NCBI RefSeq assembly: GCF_026210795.1
Contig: NC_089432.1
Location: 868,001-932,000 of the forward strand
Direction of reading: 5' to 3'
DNA from: Rhizophagus irregularis
Taxonomy: Eukaryota; Glomeromycota; Glomeromycetes; Glomerales; Glomeraceae
DNA length: 64,000 nucleotides
In this document: in pieces, positions 35,049 through 46,040 of the stretch
Layout of the letters: each line of letters begins with the position of its first letter
How positions within the stretch are numbered: position 1 is the stretch's first letter
The notes under the pieces: generated by a model
Databases searched by the model: none
What the model was told of the DNA's origin: nothing
The model's input: the letters and a program-made list of their open reading frames with translations, nothing else
Translations under genes and position numbers: made by a program

Positions 35049-36335
35049 TCAGTCGTGTGCTGGTGTCAGCGGATAGATAACGGTATCGATTGATGATGGA
35101 GCAGATACGTATGATAAATCACTCATGGTTGTATGGGAGTTCTTCGTAAAAACACGTCCGGAGCGTTGATGATATATAGCCTGATCATGTTTGGAAATAG
35201 AACAGAAAGCGGTAGTGTTCGCTTTAGTGATAATGTCATCTGTACGGTATATTTGTCTTTGTTGGTATCGTTGTCTGACCGCTAGAGCTATTACATATCC
35301 ATAATTGTGTTGAGGAATGGAACTGACGTCAAAATGGTGTCTAATTTTGTAGTCAAAAAGGTTGATATTGTAAGTGTTGCGATAATAGTGCCTGGCGGTA
35401 AAGGAGGTAGAGGCTTTTTCTCTTTATTACGCTTTTTTTAGTGTGACGTAACCAACTTTTCTCACGTCGTTGAGCTTTTTTCTCTTTTTCAGGATCTGAA
35501 GAATAACAAAGTGGAGGTTGTTTGGAGTATATTTCGTATTTTGCAGGTAAATGATGAATCTGTTTAAACACTGTAGGATTAGGTAGGCGCATCGTAGAAC
35601 GGTGAAGTATGTAAGGTTTAGTTTTGTCATTGTGGTATCCTTAATAACCGAGGATACTTTTTGTGAGACGATTCCATCATTACACTTGTTTGGGTGAACG
35701 GACGATATCAAATTTCAATTTAGAGTATTCTTTGTAGTAGACCCGCTTGGTCTCGATGTTGTCTTTAATAGTTGGCATTTTCATGACTTTTTTCAGTTCG
35801 GGATTACGTTCTCCCTTTTTGGTGTTATATTTCCTGATGGAAAATACCTAGACGATTGGAATGGACTTCTTTTACGTTTTTTTCGTTTTTGATCGTGCAT
35901 TTCGTTAGTTATGGTGAGTTATTCTCGGTAAAACCGTGGGTCACGTGCCAACAGATTGTCAACGTGTAATAATGATGTTTTAGTTACGTGTTCATTGCAT
36001 CTCCAACGATTGTTTGACATGGCGAATGCTGCGGGGAGGGTACAGTTCGAGCCGCAGCGCAAATAAATTCCTAAGTATATCACGTTTTGTCCAGAATTAA
36101 AACGTATGTAGGTTTTTGTGCATCGATTATTGGGCTTGTTCGACTCTAGTCGTTGTTTTAAGGCAAAAAATTTATCTTTGATTAAGTCTCGTAGGTATTT
36201 AAAATATTTTGTTACAGTTGCAGATGAGAATTGTCTGTTTAAGGAAAATACGAAGTTGAGGTATGTTCTGATTAGGCAATTGAGGTTTGGTTTTTTACTT
36301 GATGATAGGTATGTGAGTGTATGTTTTTTTTAGAT
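35049..36335 (-). pseudogene. Eroded protein gene, possibly transposase-derived
   Basis: The minus strand is protein-like over 1.3 kb but in at least five frame segments: 36335-35919 (TYLNFVFSLNRQFSSATVTK, YFKYLRDLIKDKFFALKQRL, NNRWRCNEHV), 35840-35689 (ERNPELKKVMKMPTIKDNIE), 35711-35590, 35592-35410 (QIHHLPAKYEIYSKQPP) and 35400-35049 (RHYYRNTYNINLFDYKI, HNYGYVIALAVRQRYQQRQI), the last ending in a TGA. GC content is above the spacers. The ATVTKYFKYLRDL segment recalls the helix-turn-helix region upstream of ISXO2-like transposase domains; this is a weak, memory-based impression. No start codon or intact core was found. Confidence 0.5.
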
Positions 36336-36733
36336 GAGTATCATTGGTATAGATCTTGGTTCCAACAGTTCGTTTTAAAGACAAAGAAAGGAGAAAATAT
36401 CTGTCTTTTCAGGTATTGTATAATGTTCCACTGACAGATTGGCTTTCTTATTTGATTATTAATTAATTGCCGATCCGCATTAAAGGGATAGAATTTCTAT
36501 AGTAAAATGCGGCGCAATTTTATTATATGAACGATGTAGATCATTAGATTGTAATGCATAATTCGGATTAATTTGTCATACAACAGTTTAAATAAATGAA
36601 TGTAATGTGATTTTAGGATCTTCAATAAGCCACCCGAGCTAAAAAAATTTATTATTTTTTATTATTCAAAAAGTTTTATATGGAGGAAAGACAGATTTCA
36701 TAACATATAGTCTAATAGTGAGTGTTATTATAT

Positions 36734-39561
36734 TTATGCTGGATTTGTCTTTTGACGTTTACTAGCCCTATTAGTGCTACTCTCGCTACTATTACTATTG
36801 TTTACGACGCCATTTGTTTCTATTAGTGCACGTTCTGACGCTTCTTTTTTGAAACTTTTACTATACCTTCCGATCCAACCTTTGATAGTTTTTATTGTTG
36901 GTATTTCTTCCGAAACAAGTTCACCTTCTGTAACCAAATTTTCTAGACTCGCATGCATAGCTTCAGGTGAATAACGATCTGCAGGTCCGCTAAAAAATAA
37001 CCTTGCAAATATTGAACAACCTTTTTTGATATACGCTTTCCTCCACCCTTATTACCAAGTTGTAGATTCTCTTTCAAAGCCCATCCTGCATCAAAAGGAA
37101 ACTCTGGGTCGGCACTATTATTAGAATATGTTATTAGCCTAAGTCTTTGGAGATTTTTCGCACGTGAATAAATTTTTACCCTATGTGTTCTTGTGACGAA
37201 ACATATGTGCATATTTAGTTTTATGTATAGAAAATAGAACAAAGGTATGTTACAAATAATAATTACCCCCAATATCTGATTCATTATTATTAGTAATTGG
37301 GTTTCTTGTCCAATCTTTAGTTTCGGGTTTTTATAACAGGTGATTGATTGTGGATAGTAATTAGTTTTATTATAAGGTAATACAAAATTTTACATTTGAC
37401 ATTTTTTTCTCTATTATAATTATCTTTTATTAAAACAATTATTCTAATACTACCTTTTTTTTCATCGGGAATTGGCATCACCCAAGAACTTTTTGGTATA
37501 GTTGGATCAGAAATTGTGGGAGACGGTCTATAGCTAGCACCACAAAAACTAGCAACTTGTGCGGGTGAAAATTCAGTCCATGTACCAATATTAGGAAGGG
37601 GACGTGCTCGAATATACCCTGCAAATTGTCCTGTTACTGGCCAGTTCCATTCAAACCATTTTGATATACCAGGGATAGTTTTAGTTCTTTTTTCATTTTG
37701 TTTTTTATTACTGATGTAAATAGCCAAAATTTATAATATCGCAAAAAATAAACTTGCATTAATGAATGTCATATGATATGAATATTCTAAATCTTTTTTT
37801 TTTATTTTCGCGTCGTATTAATTTTTTGATTTTTATTATTTTCACGTCATGTTAATTTTTTTGATTTATTATTTTCGTATTACTATAAATTTTTACTCCC
37901 AATTTTGATTTATATTTGTGTTAATAATAAATACAATTTTGATAACAAGTGTTTACCCTGATGTATCATTTTCTACTGCTATTTGCCCTGATAATTGATC
38001 CCGATTTGGTTCTATATGTGCTACTGATGTTCCACTTAGATCTTGAAGTGCCGTTTCAATATTGGTTCCATCAACAAGATCACATCCAACTCTAACATAT
38101 CTCTTGGATGCATGCGCAATCTATAAATTGTGAATAAAAGTATTGGTTAATAAAATGCTAAAAATATCTAATTATATATATGATATGGCAAATTTACTTG
38201 CCGTTGCATGATGGGAATCGACCGTCGTTTTCGCTTCCCCTGGCTCAAGAAAAATCCAACCACGTACTTCCACATTGTACCAGCAATACCAATGACTAAT
38301 AATCGCCATCAACTCTGAATTGTGATAATGCCCTCCATTATCCGATATTATTTTTATCCAACGGGGTTTAGGATTTATTGTTTCAAACACTGCTTCAAAG
38401 CAAGATGCTGTGAACCATGCATCTTGCTTTGTGTCAGAACTCCAATGATCATAAGCTTGAATATCCAAATCTTCATCGATTTTTCGAAATACAAGGGTAG
38501 TGTGAAGTGTCCAACCACGCTTACCAAAAAATTCACTTTTTGTTTCTCTAGATGTTTTAGGTAAAATTCGCATTTTATAATCAACAATAATAACAGCTCC
38601 TTCATTATCTAATTCAACTAATGTAGAATTAAATTGAGCGTTGAGGTATTTTTTACGAGTTTGATGGGCTAGATAACATTTCAATTGTTCTTGATATTCT
38701 TGGAGTTTAGTATGATGAGAAATATCAAGCTGATATCTTAGATCTTCAAATATAGTAAAAAATGTATCACATTCCTGACATCGTGAAAAATGTTGTTGTT
38801 TGCATTCTCCAAATGCAAATAATAAACAATGATTAATACAATCCACATGATCTGTTGTGCCATCTTCGTTCATGACTAATTCTTTTTCATAATCTCGCTT
38901 TAGATGACGACGTAAAAGCTCTAATTTGTGAATCAAAATACCCTATATAAGAAATATAATTATAATTAATCACAAGTTTTATAATAAAAGAAGTTATTAT
39001 TTGACTTACCCGTAATATTTTATCAGAAAAATTCATATTAACTAATTCAATCAAATTCTCTATTGGTTGATATCCATAGTCATTGCATGTTAGACATAAA
39101 CCTTCTAAATCTTCTCGGTATTTAAACCGGCCATTTTGCAAACGAGCCATAAAAGAAGTACGCTTCATTCCATCAGGATAGGTAGTGGAAAATTTTTCCC
39201 AAAGTGCATTTTTCTGATTTTTTAGATAAAGAACTGGCAATTGTGTTTTTGCATCCACCTTATATGAGCTCATATTAACATTTTCTTTGTCTGCAAAAAA
39301 TAATTCAAATTGTTTTTCTTTAACCTCAGACATTTTTGAGCGTGTAATATTTGGTTTTTTTAGTGCAACACATCCTGGTCCATTAATTCTAGAAAATTTT
39401 CGTGCTGCATTAATTGAATTAGGTGAAACCTAAAAAATATATGTTTTTTAACTATAACTGACACATTTATTATACAAAAAACTACATGAAAAATATACAA
39501 TTTTTTTTACCTCTAGCTCATCCTTGTATATAAAGCTTTCTCCAATTATTGACAATATGCG
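36734..39561 (-). pseudogene. 3' part of a split DDE-transposase-like gene
   Basis: Continuation of the gene begun at 45463. Exons: 39561-39511, 39429-39010, 38942-38202, 38120-37957, 37710-37454, then less certain exons to the stop at 36734. The introns at 39430-39510 (81 bp), 38943-39009 (67 bp), 38121-38201 (81 bp, GC-AG donor) and 37711-37956 keep phase. Order of features: a small helical region (SPNSINAARKFSRINGPGC), a Cys/His cluster (DCINHCLLFAFGECKQQHF, CQEC), then the catalytic-like core: Asp in VIIVDYKM, Asp 79 residues on in IISDNGGHYHN, Glu after a further 34 in EPGEAKTTVDSHH, i.e. D-79-D-34-E. A C-terminal module follows (GGGKRISKKVVQYLQGYF, PTIKTIKGWIGRYSKSFKKE). A one-base deletion near 36990 shifts frame between GYFLA and GPADRYSPEAMH, and the exon junction near 37.2 kb cannot be made in frame. 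The product would act on DNA if still active. Confidence 0.8.
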
Positions 39562-41716
39562 TACATTGCAGAAACTTTTAAAATCGAAATCATATCGTGA
39601 CCATGTCAAAATTTTATCGTAGGGATTATAACCAAGACTTAGTCACGATATGATTTCACATTGCCACGATAAGTTTAACATAATCGTATGTATAAAGTTA
39701 CTGCATATTAAGGAAATCGGCACCTGATTTAATCGGGTCGTACAAAAATAGTATTGAAATCATAAAATACAAATTAAAGTTATAGTTAATGCATATTTAA
39801 GTTATAATAAATATATGTTTAAGTTATATTAAACAAATATTAAAGTTGTAGTGAAGTTATAATTTATTTATTTTAAATATGTTGTAAAGTGTTCTATAAA
39901 CTTTATTAAAATTGTAGTAAAGTTATTGTTAATTTATTTTTAATAAGTTGTAAAGTGTTCAATAAACTTTATTAAAGAAATATTAAAGTATTCTATTCTA
40001 AATCTAATCTTACTCAAATCTATTATTATTCTAATCTATAAATATTAATATAAATTATTCTACAAGTGTAAAATGTCTTATTAATTCTATGTATAATATT
40101 CATTTTTTTTAAAGAAGGTTTGAAATTGTTCGAAACTTGGGATTCCTGCAGAAGCTATTTCCCTACTAAATATATAAATTAATTAAAGTTGTTAAAACGT
40201 TTTTAAAAGAAAGTTTTTGAAAGTGTTTCGAAAACATACTTGATACTTCCTGGCTCCAGGGTTCTTGGAGCCAGTGTTTACAAAATTGTTAGTTAACGTT
40301 TCATGGTCATTCGATCATTCGAGGAACTCTTTCCACCGATCATTCAGTCCAAAAATTTTCAGGCTGATAAAAATGGCGGAAGGTCCAAAAGTCATAAAAA
40401 AAAAATTTTTTAGCATCGGACAAACATTACTAACTGTTTATATATTCCTTTAGGTTCTTTTTGATACTAGTTTGAGAGGGAGTTATTATGTCACAAAAAT
40501 ATTTTTTTGGCTTGCAAAGTTTCGATTCTAAAAAAAATAGGTACTTGCTCAAAAAGTTCCAGAGCTTCACTGTTACGGTGTTACCATAAAACCTTTGTTG
40601 GCTAGTAATTTGAACAAGATGCTGAAAACATTAGACAAGAGTGACAAGACGGTACTTCTTCTTTACTTTAGTTCTTAGCTCTTTGGACTCAGTTTCTTGG
40701 GAATATTTTGACTTTCGTCATCCTTTTGTGGCGCAGCAAAAAAATTTGAACTCGTGATGGGATGACCAAAATGGAAAGTTTTTGATTCTGAATCATGATT
40801 TGCTCATTTTTGTCGAAGTCACGTTTAATTATGTAAAAAATTTTTCTGACGCTAAATCTTAATGACATTTGAGGTTCTTTCAAACAGGCGGGATGCTTTG
40901 AAGTACAACTAGTCGTTCTTGCTTTTGCTTTATATAGGGGGATGAGGTTACGGAACTAAGAGAAGTTCACAATGTTATAACTTTTAAATATAGGTACAAA
41001 AATTTAGTTACCTAAACATACAGAGGGGTGAACGAAGTTTAGCCAGGTGGTGTTCACGAATATGGTTGTTAGGGGGAACTGCTGGAATAATCAGATGAAC
41101 TAGATTGTAGTCAACCGGTGGAATAAGGTTTAGTTAGGGGCTGGTTCAAACTTATAGTTGAGTTTAGATTAGTTTTAGTATTAGTTATAGATAGTCGAGA
41201 AATTTAACCGCGGGAATTATAAAACAGGGGTCAAGTTTGGTTTTGGACACTTTATGTTATTTGTGCGTATGATATGGTTCCGCGTTGCGTGGTTCCATTT
41301 TCACTAAGGAAAAAAAGTTAACGCTTCATTGCATAAAAACGAAAAAAATAAAACGATTTCGAAGCTTATACCTTTGAAATGAGTACGGCCTTTAAAATGT
41401 TCTCTTTAACTTACAAAAAAAAAACGAAAATGTTCAAAACATTTCGTTAAAAAAAACCCCCTGAAAGAAAAAAAATTCAAAGTTAATCTTAGTCCATTTC
41501 AAAATGAATTGAAATGGAGTCCTGGACCTAAAAAATAAAAAATAAAAATGTTAGCAAATGTTTGTTAAAAAATTAAAGAAAAAATTTGATATTATACTTC
41601 AAAGCTGGACCTAAAAAGGAAACATTGTAAAACGTTTCGTTAAAATTCCATCCCACCGAATTCCCACGCATCCAAAGATCATTCTAAGAAAAAGAAATAA
41701 AAAGAGAATTTAGTAG

Positions 41717-42170
41717 TTGTTTAAAAGACGAAATAAAGAAATTAAAAAGACATTGCAAAACTCAGCGAAATACTATGTCCAAAGAGCCGAGGAGCCACCT
41801 AAAAAAGAAGAGGAAACGTGGAGCAAAGGGGAAGACAAAAGAGAGAGAAAGGGAAGAACGAGAAGTAGAGAAATTAAAGTACGAGGAGGGGAAAGGGAGA
41901 AACGAGAAGAGAAGGGGAAAAGAGGAGGGAAAGGGAAGAACGAGAAGGGGAAAGGAGAGAATGAGAAGGGGTAAGGTATTATGTAATATAATTAATTTAC
42001 AAACTGTAATTTATTATTAAGAAGGTTTAAAAGGGTTTTTTGACGTACTGTAACCCATTGAAGGTATAATTATTAATTTATAATTTATTGAAATTATAAA
42101 AGGAAATGCTGGAAGAACGAGAAGGAGGGAAGGGGAAGAAAGAGAAGGAGGAAAGGGATAATATAGCTTA
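41717..42170 (+). repeat. Purine-rich low-complexity tract
   Basis: Tandem GAGGAGGGGAAAGGGAGAA-type sequence, interrupted at about 41980-42100. The open frames here (KGEDKRERKGRTRSREIK type) are artefacts of the purine bias, which lacks stop codons in this orientation. Confidence 0.8.
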
Positions 42171-42744
42171 AATTGAATTTAACTTTAGCTTTTGAATATA
42201 TCGATATAATTTAAAATTTACCTTTTGATTTAATATAGTTTAAATTTTAACTTTCGATTTACACTAAAATACACTAAAATGTAATATAAGTATATAAGTT
42301 TCGAATATAATTTAAAATTTAACAATTTAACTTTCGATTGAAGAAAAAAAATACAATTTGTTCGAAATTATCACTTATATAGGTTATATTGTTGACCATT
42401 CTTAGTAAGCTAATACGCAATTGTGTTTCGTTACTTGTAGATCAGAGATAAAAATATATCTGTTGAAAAGGGTATCGCCATATTAATATTGATAATTTTT
42501 CTCATTCCATTCCCACACAATATCGATATAGTTATTTATAACCAAATATGGTTTGCTATAGAAGTATATAAAAGTTTAAGTCTATATGTAAGTCTAATAC
42601 TAAACAATTAAGTTGATACAATCAAATTTATTAATCAGTTTCGCCAGATTGGTACAATCAAATTTATTATTTAAAGAGAAATAATTTCGCTTTTTTTCAT
42701 AATCTCTATATTAAAATACAATACGTTGTATTAGTATATTTATT

Positions 42745-43730
42745 ATTATTTTTTTTTTTTAAAAAAAACAGTAACGCGTTTTTATTTATGAACAAATCAA
42801 AAGAAATAGTTACATAAAAATTAAAACACCTAGAAAGAAGCAGACAAGACCTACTTCCCTCTATAACTGAGTTCATTCTAGTCTAAAAAACTATAATAAA
42901 TCTAAAAAACTGATAATTGTTATTTTTAAATCTATCTACTGTTATAGACGTTACTAATCTAAAATATTTTAAAATTTTTTTATATATTTTTTTGAATATT
43001 ATCCTACGTTTTCTCTAATTTTCTCATCTTTTCAAAAAAATAAAACACGCAGATATAGAAAAAAAATTTTAGCTCTCATATTCTAAAAATCTAAAAAATA
43101 AAAAGAAACAAAATAAAACAAAAACAAAATTGAAATTAATATAAGTATTAAGAAACAAAATCCCTAAATCTGCGCCCTTGATAGAAATGTATCCAAAAAC
43201 CGGCCGAAATTCCATAGTCGTCCGTGATATTCTTCAACCAAATCTGAACGCAAAACCAAAGACGTTAATCTTAAAAATTGTTCTTTCATTAAGGATAAAT
43301 TTGTTTATTTCTAGACGAAATCATTCACTGTCAGATTCTTCTTCTCTTCGTCCCTGTGTCATCACAACACGGTTTTGTTTTCGTTGAATTTATCTTTTCC
43401 TTCACTTATCGTCACTTTTTTTGAAATAAAGGTTTCTTTATCTTTCATTTTAACTAATCTTTTACTGAATTTGTTATTCAAATCATCCAATTCTTCGTGT
43501 ACTTCTTTATTTCTAGGTATCGTCGATAAAGGAGCTGTTGGTGCGTCCACAAATTTTTCACCCTCAGATGTTGTATGTATAGGCGCACTAAATTTAGTTG
43601 TTTTGATCCTTTTCCTACAAACTCCTTTCTTACCAATCAATTCATCTTGACTTTTCAATTTTAGACCATCCCCATAGCTTCTTCCATTGTGGATTTATAG
43701 ATTACCTTCATTATATCGTTTTCATTGTTG
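42745..43730 (-). pseudogene. Retrogene-like fragment with A-rich tail
   Basis: On the minus strand: MKVIYKSTMEEAMGMV (about 43710-43665), a frameshift, then LKSQDELIGKKGVCRKRIKT, FSAPIHTTSEGEKFVDAPTA and VHEELDDLNNKFSKRLVKMK, a second frameshift, then VMTQGRREEESDSE and a stop near 43335. After a 3' UTR-like stretch of about 560 bp it ends in AAAACGCGTTACTG and a T-run/A-run (42748-42768), as a reverse-transcribed message would. The family is not recognised. Target duplications could not be fixed. Confidence 0.4.
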
Positions 43731-44203
43731 AAATATATCAAAATATATCTAATATTTTATTATTTTTATATGTTTTATATAGCAAATATTCCTATTATGA
43801 TATAACAGATAATACGCTTTTCACAATTATTAGTATTAGAAAAGTATAATTTATTAGTAAAAATTTTTACTAATATATAATCGGCTTTTTATTAAAATGA
43901 ATTTTATTACACAACTTTATTTAATAAATAAATGTGACAAAAAATAAAGAAATAAAGAAATCGGTAAATAATATTTAATGCATCGAAAAAGTATATTAGA
44001 TTGATTGTTTCGGCTAATTTTCGATGATATTTCCTATCTATTTAAGACCACGTCACGACTTCGAAAAGACTACGAAAAAGCCTGTCGTCGATGGTTCCAC
44101 GAGATAGTCCGACACCACGATAGTCACGTGTCTGATACTAAATCGTCGGGATTTATTGGCGATCACTTAACTGCATGGTAACAAATCATGGGTTTCTGCA
44201 ATG

Positions 44204-45463
44204 TATTTTGCCATCTGTTCCATTAGGATTTACATTATAACTATCACGAAAGCAATTCCAAAATACATCAGCTGGAGAAGGTATAGTTATATTCAGAAAT
44301 CCTCCCACATATAAATTAGCAATTGTTTCACGATCTTTTTCAGGATTAGTCGCATTTGTCCAAAATTCAACCTATAATATAACACTTTTTATATTAGTTA
44401 TTGACTTACCATTCACATATATATTTATTATTTTTAAACTTACATTAGAAATTTCTTTCTCGCGTGGAGTAATATTTGTGCATCCTGCAGCACGAAACAT
44501 TGCACGCCATCCTCGCAATTCACGTTCATGAAACTCATGACTTGAATTATATATTTTGCCAATATGAGTAAATAGTTCAATTATATTACTTTTTTGCTGT
44601 GCCCAATTCTGAAACACTTGATGCCATTCTTCAACTGACCCACTAGCTACTTTTTTTAAATGAAATTTAAACAAATGTTCCATAATTGTTTTATCATGCC
44701 AATCTGCTAGCGTGCATTCATTAGGCATAGATACTTGTAATAAAAGAACTGCTTGCCCTAATTTTTGTAAAGTTATAGTATGATTCATCGCAAATAATGT
44801 ATCACCTGAGATTGATTTTAGAATTCCAGTTTTACGCCATACAGCATTAGGTGAAATGTCTTTATATACAGCAATAATTTGACTATTCTGATAAATTGTA
44901 ATTGAGAATGAATTTTGATCTACACATTGAAAAAAGACTGATTGCTTTCCTTTATACTTGTAAAATAAAGATGCTGAATAATTATGACCAATTACTTTTG
45001 TATTTGACCGAATTTTACCAAGACAGCCAACAAATATGGATATATTTTCTGTCTCAATAATAAAAGGACGAAATATAATTCCTTCTAATAGCTTTTGAAC
45101 TGTATCCAGCTGTTCTAAACCTAAATAAGATAGTCCAGCATATTTCGTTTTGGTACCAAAAACAGATTGGTAAACAGAAGTAATGGCCTTTGAAGCACTT
45201 TCAACAACGCCACTACTTTGCCCTTTCCCTTCACAAATATAACCTGGTTGCAAAGGACTGTGAACATGACGAACTATACGAATAATAAAAGGCTGTCTAT
45301 TGAGTTGCAACATAATTTCAAGTCCTAGTCGTAAAGGAATAGGATAAAACGCGTTTTCGTCTGAAAAAATCCACCAGTCGCGTGAATATGGACCATAATG
45401 AAGTTCTGACACAATAGCACCAGTTGCAACAAGTTTTCCTGGAGTTATATGTGTATTTATCAT
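44204..45463 (-). pseudogene. 5' part of the split DDE-like gene, possibly FYR-like N-terminus
   Basis: Exon 1, 45463-44444 (340 codons), and exon 2, 44371-44204 (56 codons to the insertion), joined across a 72-bp GT-AG intron. The frame runs into the transposon and would stop at 44186, giving a 401-residue truncated product. I start at the ATG at 45463, not the TTG six bases upstream. Residues 1-135 (ATGAIVSELHYGPYSRDWWI, RHVHSPLQPGYICEGKGQSS, KYAGLSYLGLEQLDTVQKLL) resemble the FYRN/FYRC pair of chromatin proteins, the last segment matching the FYRC phrase for G-x-x-x-x-G-L-x-x-x-x-V-x-x-L-L. This is my reading, not a search result. The middle (FQCVDQNSFSITIYQNSQII, WHDKTIMEHLFKFHLKKVAS, WRAMFRAAGCTNITPREKE) is not recognised. 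The two parts together are one multi-exon gene on the minus strand. Confidence 0.8.
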
Positions 45464-45639
45464 TGTCAATTTATTGGGGAAACGGAGATTTCAAACGGTA
45501 TTTTTATTATTAATTAACATAACGCCGCAATTTACTATTAAATGTCTATCAATCACATGTGGATCGGCAATTAATATGTTTTATTTAATATTTTTTTACT
45601 ACAAGATTACTAACATAAATTTTAATTTTTTTATAATTT

Positions 45640-46040
45640 TAGGTTTAGACCCACTACTACAGAAAATTCAATAACAGGTGGGTATTTTTGATTATTAATT
45701 ATTAACATTAGTATTTTTTATTCTTTTAATATTATTACCAATTTACTAATTTAAATTATATTTTATATATACTTTTTTACGATTTTAGGTTTGGCCCTAT
45801 AGTTTCATGTCAGGATGGATGAACAGATCAGCTACTGCAGCAAATTTAATAACAGATAGGGTGTTTTTTGATTATTATTAATTATTAAATATTAACATTT
45901 TTTTTATTTTTTTAAAATTATTATTCTTACCAATTTATTAAATTATATTAAATCTATTTTTTTTATAGTTTGGTTCGGTCTTATAACTTTATTTTAAGAT
46001 GTGCAAATGGATCAGCTACTGTAATGTTTTAATTGATTAT
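45640..46040 (+). repeat. Three diverged repeats upstream of the split gene
   Basis: Phrases of the type TTTTAGGTTTGGCCCTATA ... ATCAGCTACTGCAGCAAATT ... AATAACAGGTGGG recur at about 45638, 45790 and 45965, each followed by TTGATTATTAATTATT. They lie head-to-head with the 5' end of the split gene. No frame. Confidence 0.5.

Larger units (their letters stand above)
39564..44203. mobile_element. 4640-bp TIR element inserted into the DDE-like gene
   Basis: The ends are CATTGCAGAAAC (39564-39575) and its exact inverse GTTTCTGCAATG (44192-44203), flanked by TA at 39562-39563 and 44204-44205. Excising the element plus one TA joins GGC AAA ATA to CGC ATA TTG in phase, restoring GKIRILSIIGES. Internally: a 16-bp inverted repeat GAAATCATATCGTGAC near the left end (39586-39601 and 39642-39657), imperfect repeats of TTGTAAAGTGTTC (39880-39990), a hairpin CTGGCTCCA/TGGAGCCAG (40250-40274), a G/A-rich tract (41780-42170) and a retrogene-like insertion (42750-43730). 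I find no transposase. TA duplication suits Tc1/mariner-type elements, but the end sequence is not one I recognise. Confidence 0.85.

Noticed and set aside
39564-39657. Apparent upstream extension of the DDE gene exon (GYNPYDKILTWSRYDFDFKS)
   Set aside because: It reads well but lies inside the inserted element, beyond its inverted end at 39564; the true upstream exon is at 44204-44371.
41717-42020. Two overlapping Arg/Glu/Lys/Gly-rich open frames
   Set aside because: By-product of a G/A-only tract without stop codons; no family features.
44372-44443. C-terminal tail VSLKIINIYVNGKSITNIKS of the 365-codon frame
   Set aside because: This is the translated 72-bp intron; splicing at GTAAGT/TATAG gives a phase-matched second exon.
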